From: Mycolicibacterium diernhoferi
GTDB lineage: Bacteria > Actinomycetota > Actinomycetes > Mycobacteriales > Mycobacteriaceae
Reading direction: 5' to 3'
Assembly (NCBI RefSeq): GCF_019456655.1
Contig: NZ_CP080332.1
Location: 5,332,001-5,396,000, forward strand
Length of the DNA: 64,000 nucleotides
How positions within the stretch are numbered: the first letter of the stretch is position 1; each line of letters begins with the position of its first letter. The notes below the pieces were generated by a model. That model had not been told where the DNA came from. It was given only the letters and a program-made list of their open reading frames with translations, and did not search any database. The position numbers were made by a program, and so were the translations under genes. This document shows, in pieces, positions 59,832 through 64,000 of the stretch.

Positions 59832-61082
59832 TCAGCTGCGCACGCTTCGCCGCGACGCGGACAGACCGGCTATCCATTCTTCGTAGCTGTCCACCGCCGC
59901 GGCAGCCGACAGGAACGCCTCGCTGTAGCGTCGACCCGCCTGGCCCAGCTGCGTGGCGAGCGAACGATCTGCGCCAAGCCGGACCGCCTCGTTCAACAGC
60001 AGATCCGGCTGATCCGGCCGCACCCGGATGCCCGCCCCGGAAGCCGTGATCTCCTGAGCGGTGAACCCTGCCTTGTCGCTCGCGGCAAGGATCGGTCGAC
60101 CCGCCTTGAAATAGGACGTGAGCTTGCTCGGCACGGCCATCTGCGCGACCCCAGGTCGTTCGTTCACCAACAGTATGTCGGCGGCCCCGAGGGCGGCGGG
60201 AAACTCTTCGTCACTGACCGGAGGCAGGAACTCGAGCGCGCGAACCCCGGCGCCGATCGCCTGGAGGTGTACGCGCTGATTGCCGTCGCCCAGTAGGACG
60301 AATCGGACCGGGCTGTGTGTACGGCTCGCCAAACCGGCAGCGGCGACCACATTTTCCAATCCCTGCTTGTAGCCCATGTTTCCGGCATGCAGAACCACCA
60401 CTTCGTCGATCCCCCACCCGTGTGCCGCACGGAAGGCGGAACTGGCCACGGGATCCGGAGCGCAGATGTGAGTCCAGTTCCGGATCTCGCGGATGCGATG
60501 CGCACCCACCCCGAGATGCCGGACATCGGCCGCGAACCCCGCATGAATGACCACGACCCCATCGGCGAACCTGAAGGCCGCCGACTCGATTGCGCGCACC
60601 GCACCGGCAGAGAGTCCTGACGCCGCGCCGGTCTCCGTGACCCCCCGGCTGTACAGATCCTGCACCACCATGCCGATGGCAGGTCGCGGCCAGGTCAAGC
60701 GGGCCCGGACAGTTGCCATTGCGACCGCCAGCAAGGGTGGCGTGACGCACACGACGACATCCGGTCGACCCCATCGAGTGCTCAACAGTTGCAGGCCGAA
60801 GGTGACCTCCATGGCCGCTCGGCCAGACCAGGAAAGGCGTTTCGGCACCGTGTGGCTGAGCCGGACCACCGGTACGCCGTCGACATGCTCGGCAGAGCGG
60901 AATCCAGACGTGTTCTCGGCGCGCTTCCATTGTGGGTAGTGCGGGAAACCGGTCAGGACCCGTACGTCGTGGCCGCGCTCGGCCAGACCGAGTGCGAGGC
61001 CGGTCGTATAGGGGGCGATCCCGGTCGGCTCCGGGGCATAGTTGATCCCCAGTATCGCAACTCTCACCGCTTGACGGGACAC
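59832..61082 (-). CDS. GT4-family glycosyltransferase
   Basis: A 416-residue GT-B enzyme from GTG 61082. N-terminal INYAPEPTGIAPYTTGLALGLAERGHDV (in parts) is the WcaI/colanic-acid type start. It has VVLHAGNMGYKQGLENVVAA and FLPPVSDEEFPAALGAADILLVNERPG in the donor-binding lobe. WcaI-like enzymes add fucose or similar sugars. It stands alone upstream of the GT2-GNAT operon and divergent from the large lipoprotein gene. Family is secure, the sugar is not. Confidence 0.9.
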   Translation of the reverse strand: MSRQAVRVAILGINYAPEPTGIAPYTTGLALGLAERGHDVRVLTGFPHYPQWKRAENTSGFRSAEHVDGVPVVRLSHTVPKRLSWSGRAAMEVTFGLQLLSTRWGRPDVVVCVTPPLLAVAMATVRARLTWPRPAIGMVVQDLYSRGVTETGAASGLSAGAVRAIESAAFRFADGVVVIHAGFAADVRHLGVGAHRIREIRNWTHICAPDPVASSAFRAAHGWGIDEVVVLHAGNMGYKQGLENVVAAAGLASRTHSPVRFVLLGDGNQRVHLQAIGAGVRALEFLPPVSDEEFPAALGAADILLVNERPGVAQMAVPSKLTSYFKAGRPILAASDKAGFTAQEITASGAGIRVRPDQPDLLLNEAVRLGADRSLATQLGQAGRRYSEAFLSAAAAVDSYEEWIAGLSASRRSVRS

Positions 61083-61510
61083 CCTTCGAGCGTAATTGCA
61101 CGCGTGCCCACCGTCAGGCTGTCACTCGACAACACGACGGTGGACGATGACGAATCTTCCACTAGGCAAACAACTCTTGTCTCATCTGTGCACAGCGCGC
61201 CTGCTCACCACCCGGGTGCCGCGGGCCCGCCGGCGAATTCTCAGCTTGTTACAACACTTTGCCGCCCGGACACAGCAAAACGCCCTACACTCGCTGATAT
61301 GCCCGATCGGCCCCCACAGAGGCCGATCAACACAACACTGAAGCCATCGAGAATGCCCGTACGGCGCACTGCGATACGCCAACGGCAACCCGGTCCACCA
61401 CCGCACCCGACTGACGCCACAACGACATTGGATTCCCATGAAGCGGACCCGCCACGACGACGTCGAACCTTCATACCGCGGATGCGGCCACTGCGACGGG
61501 AACACCGCAG
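61083..61510. promoter_or_regulatory. 428-bp divergent regulatory region upstream of large lipoprotein
   Basis: No convincing gene. TACACT at 61286-61291 is a plausible rightward -10 box. Shortly after it an 8-bp perfect inverted repeat, GATCGGCC (61305-61312) and GGCCGATC (61321-61328), could be an operator or a leader hairpin. The leader to the ATG at 61511 would be about 210 nt, long for this organism. Confidence 0.4.
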
Positions 61511-63049
61511 ATGCGGGCTAAACCACCACCACCGCCACTCATCGAGGTGCGCACCATCCGGTTTCGCAGGCCCGTCGCGCTCATCGTCATTTCGCTGCTC
61601 GTCATGTCCGGCACGCTCACGGCGTGCCAAGATGCTGGTGTCACCGAGCAACGCGCGAGCGAGGTAACCCAGTACGGCATCACCTGGAAGTTCGACCGTG
61701 ATTACCCCGTCGGCCAGTTCATCACCGGTGACTGGTGGGTCATCGGCCCTGTGAACGTCGTGTCCGTCACGCCGGAGCCGGGGCCGGCCCCGCCGGCCGA
61801 AGTCACCGACCTCGGCCTCAATCAGTGGGACGACAGCGGCCTGCAGGACAACAGAGAGCGGCGCAACGGATCGATGGTGGTGATGGACGTCGGTCCGGCT
61901 CAGGGCTATGACTCCCGCGGAACCACCTATGACGCAGCCACATCCATCACCTTCCCCTATGAACTGGAGGCCGATCGATCCCTCATCTCTTCGATCAGCG
62001 AGGTCTCCACGCCGAACACCGCGATGTACGCAGACCTGATGTGGTCCTCGGAGAAAGAATCCGGCAACGTGATGAAGACAGCGGCAGTGCTGACCAGTCT
62101 GTCCGAGACGCCGCCGGCGGATGCCTTCCGGCCGAGCTATGTCGGGGCCGACAAAGAGATCTTTCGCGCCTCCGGCCTCAATTGGGATCTTCTCCAGAAC
62201 CTTCCCGTAGACGCCACGAAATACCCGGTACCCTCGTTCGCGCAGTACGAGCGTTACCTCGAGCGACCCTGGCTGGACCACCTGAACGGTGCATGGGAGG
62301 GTCAGTGGCTCCTACCCGTCGAGAACCAGCCTTCTTACGGTCGGGAGATCGCTCGTATCGTGGGCTCCGCGTCGCTGCTGCTCAACACCGACGCCTCCCA
62401 AGATCAGAAGCGGCGTCTGCTCTACCGACTCGTCCAGTACGGCATCGACCTGCACGGCATGGTCCGGCTCGGCGCAGTGTTCAACGAAGGTGGCGGCGTC
62501 ACCAGCGGGCGCAAGTGGCCTATCTTGTTCGCCGGCCTCATGCTCGGCGACCCCGCCTTCATCCCAGATCCGCGGGGCACGGTCTTCCATGAGGACGCCC
62601 AGACCTACTATGGCCGGGGCTGGTATGGCCAGCACGCGCTCTGGCAGATGGTGTGGCATCACGGACCACGCCAGCCCTACCAGGAGAAGCCGCCCAGCGA
62701 ATGGGACGAGTGGGATCAAACATCTGAGGACTACCGGATCTGTTGCACCGTGCGCGCCTGGGTCGGCCAGGGGCTCGCGGCGCTGTTGATGAAAGCCAAA
62801 GTCGAATGGAACCACAATGCGTTCTTCGACAACATCGACGACTGGATGCGCAAGACGGACCAGTATGCCGCCGACCGGCAGGGCCACGAGCGTCCTCCCG
62901 AGGAGACGACCAGCTTCGATCCGTTCGTCGATGCGTTCTGGGATCTCCATCGCAACAACGTGCCGGCGCAACGCGACGGGCCGACCGACCTCAAATGGGA
63001 CGTCAATGCGACCGACGACTTGAAGTGGGTCTCCAATCCAGCGATGTGA
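61511..63049 (+). CDS. Large secreted lipoprotein, possible glycan-active enzyme
   Basis: A 512-residue protein from ATG 61511 (GTG 61547 also in frame). A hydrophobic signal leads to the lipobox GTLTAC (Cys ~39). The mature part is rich in Trp and Tyr: SITWKF-like strands, LNQWDDSGLQDNRERRNGSM, then a mainly helical region with YLERPWLDHLNGAWEGQWLL, LLYRLVQYGIDLHGM, NEGGGVTSGRKWPILFAGLM and YYGRGWYGQHALWQMVWHHG. Helical pairs with aromatic residues recall (alpha/alpha)n-barrel polysaccharide lyases or hydrolases, but I do not recognise a family. In this locus it could trim or release the polymer. The function is open. Confidence 0.72.
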   Translation: MRAKPPPPPLIEVRTIRFRRPVALIVISLLVMSGTLTACQDAGVTEQRASEVTQYGITWKFDRDYPVGQFITGDWWVIGPVNVVSVTPEPGPAPPAEVTDLGLNQWDDSGLQDNRERRNGSMVVMDVGPAQGYDSRGTTYDAATSITFPYELEADRSLISSISEVSTPNTAMYADLMWSSEKESGNVMKTAAVLTSLSETPPADAFRPSYVGADKEIFRASGLNWDLLQNLPVDATKYPVPSFAQYERYLERPWLDHLNGAWEGQWLLPVENQPSYGREIARIVGSASLLLNTDASQDQKRRLLYRLVQYGIDLHGMVRLGAVFNEGGGVTSGRKWPILFAGLMLGDPAFIPDPRGTVFHEDAQTYYGRGWYGQHALWQMVWHHGPRQPYQEKPPSEWDEWDQTSEDYRICCTVRAWVGQGLAALLMKAKVEWNHNAFFDNIDDWMRKTDQYAADRQGHERPPEETTSFDPFVDAFWDLHRNNVPAQRDGPTDLKWDVNATDDLKWVSNPAM

Positions 63050-63908
63050 CGGCGGCGAGGAATCGCGCGCCGGCCCTACCGGACCGGGTGGGGCTCAGCC
63101 GCAGCAGTTCTGGACCGAGGCGCAGTCGCCGAAGCAACATCCGCCGCACACCTTCGTGCGGGCGCACTTCGCGACCCATCACGAACATCCGGCCATGCGC
63201 GCCACCTGACGGCTGGTCGATAAGCGCCTGGATCATCGGGTACACGGCCTCGGGCGGTTGTCCGCTTGCGCTCATGCCGGTTCGAGTTCGGCCCGGATTG
63301 AACTCGTTCACCAGTACGTTCGGGTACCGGACACGCTCGATCTCGGTGGCGATGCCACGGACCAATGCGTGCACTGCCCCTTTCGACACGGCATAGGCGC
63401 AGTCGCCGGCCCGAGGGCTCTGATCGGCCAAGGAACCCACAACGATGACGCGACCGACCCTTCGGGCCAACATGCCCGGCAGCACGGCGCGAACTGCGTT
63501 GGCCACCCCGAGCACGTTGACCTGAATCGTCGCTTCGAAGCTGCTGGGACTCTGATCCAGGAAATTCAGTCGCGGGTGGACAGCCGCGTTCGCAATCAGA
63601 ATGTCGACCGGACCCTACTGCTTCTCGACTTCGCCGAACACGGCATCACACTGGCGGGCATCGCCCACGTCGAGGCTGAACGGGGTGATGTCGGGATGGG
63701 CCTGTGCGGACTCGGTCAAGGTGTCCATCCGCGGACCGAGGATCGCAACTCGGTAACCTGCCGTCGCTAGCCCGTGCGCCACGGCACGACCGATGCCGCT
63801 ACCGCCACCGGTGACTGCTGCGACCCGGATCTGGTGGTGCGCAAATGAATCGAGGGAGATGCGCGGATCAGGGAAGGTGTCGGCCCGCTCGATCGAATCA
63901 GCCGACAC
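63003..63908 (-). pseudogene. Short-chain dehydrogenase interrupted by an in-frame amber codon
   Basis: The frame from GTG 63908 to the stop at 63003 encodes a ~301-residue SDR with all usual parts: the cofactor loop TGGGSGIGRAVAHGLA, Ser in VVGSLADQSP, Y-x3-K in CAYAVSKGAVH, and NEFNPGRTRT. A TAG at 63615-63617 interrupts it between EVEKQ and GPVDILIANAA. The same frame stays open on both sides, so a single base change (for example from TAC or TAT, Tyr) explains it. It overlaps the upstream GMC gene by 11 bp. It may be a true pseudogene or a sequence error. The far C-terminus past residue ~270 overlaps the convergent lipoprotein gene. Confidence 0.85.
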
Positions 63909-64000
63909 GGTGCGGTCTCGCTTCGTCGTTCATTCGGCCCACAAGTGCCTCGGCGATCCGCAGAGCATTCGCGGCGACTGTCAGGGCCGGATTGGTCGAA
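63898..64000 (-). CDS. C-terminal end of a GMC-family oxidoreductase (cut by window edge)
   Basis: The last 33 codons before the TGA at 63898-63900 read STNPALTVAANALRIAEAL, a typical C-terminal GMC segment that carries the active-site Asn-Pro and lies against the flavin. The stop overlaps the start of the broken SDR gene by 11 bp, so both were one transcript. It mirrors the GMC gene at 38621, which lies at the other end of the glycan locus. Confidence 0.8.
   Translation of the reverse strand, partial: STNPALTVAANALRIAEALVGRMNDEARPHRVG

Noticed and set aside
61096..61341. An 81-codon plus-strand frame before the large lipoprotein gene
   Set aside because: Composition is irregular and it covers the likely promoter and inverted repeat; no evidence of coding.
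1..64000. CRISPR arrays, tRNA/rRNA genes, insertion sequences and prophage genes
   Set aside because: No regularly spaced repeats, no recognisable RNA gene structures, and no transposase, integrase or phage motifs were found in the reading. The only tandem repeats are two short in-frame duplications.

Overview
The window looks like chromosomal DNA of a fast-growing mycobacterium (Mycolicibacterium-like). It has high GC, frequent GTG starts, 4-bp ATGA/GTGA stop-start overlaps, and a set of cholesterol-catabolism genes in nearly the order known from M. tuberculosis Rv3518c-Rv3538. No rRNA, tRNA, insertion sequence or CRISPR array was recognised. Product names come from reading motifs and remembered family features; no database search was run.

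Left part (1-15993): sterol catabolism, first block. A CYP142-type P450 (cut by the left edge), an acetoacetate-decarboxylase-fold protein and an F420-dependent oxidoreductase run leftward. Divergent from them are a double-DUF35 protein with two thiolase-like aldolases (Ltp4, Ltp3). Then come a lipoprotein, KshA (3-ketosteroid 9alpha-hydroxylase oxygenase) with a small partner gene, a three-gene CotH kinase/DUF4956/VTC operon, and a sulfotransferase/SDR/DUF1214 operon divergent from an IclR-type regulator. Sites matching the KstR operator core AAC-NN-GTT lie at 2594-2607, 7154-7167, 15050-15063 and 33239-33252, each in front of a sterol gene or divergent pair.

Middle (15994-30407): material not expected here from the M. 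tuberculosis gene order. It holds a complete-looking oxidation operon (P450, NDMA-type alcohol dehydrogenase, aldehyde dehydrogenase, acyl-CoA ligase, acyl-CoA dehydrogenase), a two-component system of unusual pairing, a P450-type ferredoxin, a RecQ helicase fused to a phosphoribosyltransferase-like domain, and a type III polyketide synthase with an isoprenylcysteine-methyltransferase-like enzyme, divergent from a second methyltransferase across a long inverted repeat.

30355-35798: sterol catabolism, second block: HsaF, HsaG, HsaE (ring C/D meta-cleavage product processing), KstD and a MaoC-type double-hotdog hydratase.

35748-64000: a surface-glycan locus. It opens with an unusual adenylation-carrier-membrane acyltransferase fusion and a GMC oxidoreductase. 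It continues with LbH acetyltransferases, an MVF-like flippase, five glycosyltransferase-domain proteins, two O-antigen-polymerase-like membrane proteins, three Wzz-like chain-length proteins, tandem SGNH proteins (the first lacks its catalytic serine), an epimerase/dehydratase, an AlgD-type GDP-mannose dehydrogenase, a polysaccharide deacetylase, a stand-alone GNAT enzyme and a GT2-GNAT fusion, and a large secreted lipoprotein. It ends with an SDR gene broken by one amber codon and the tail of a second GMC oxidoreductase. No phosphoglycosyl transferase to start the repeat unit and no outer export channel was found inside the window. The polymer is inferred to be a uronate-containing, acylated glycan. 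This locus is the best candidate for an undescribed system here.
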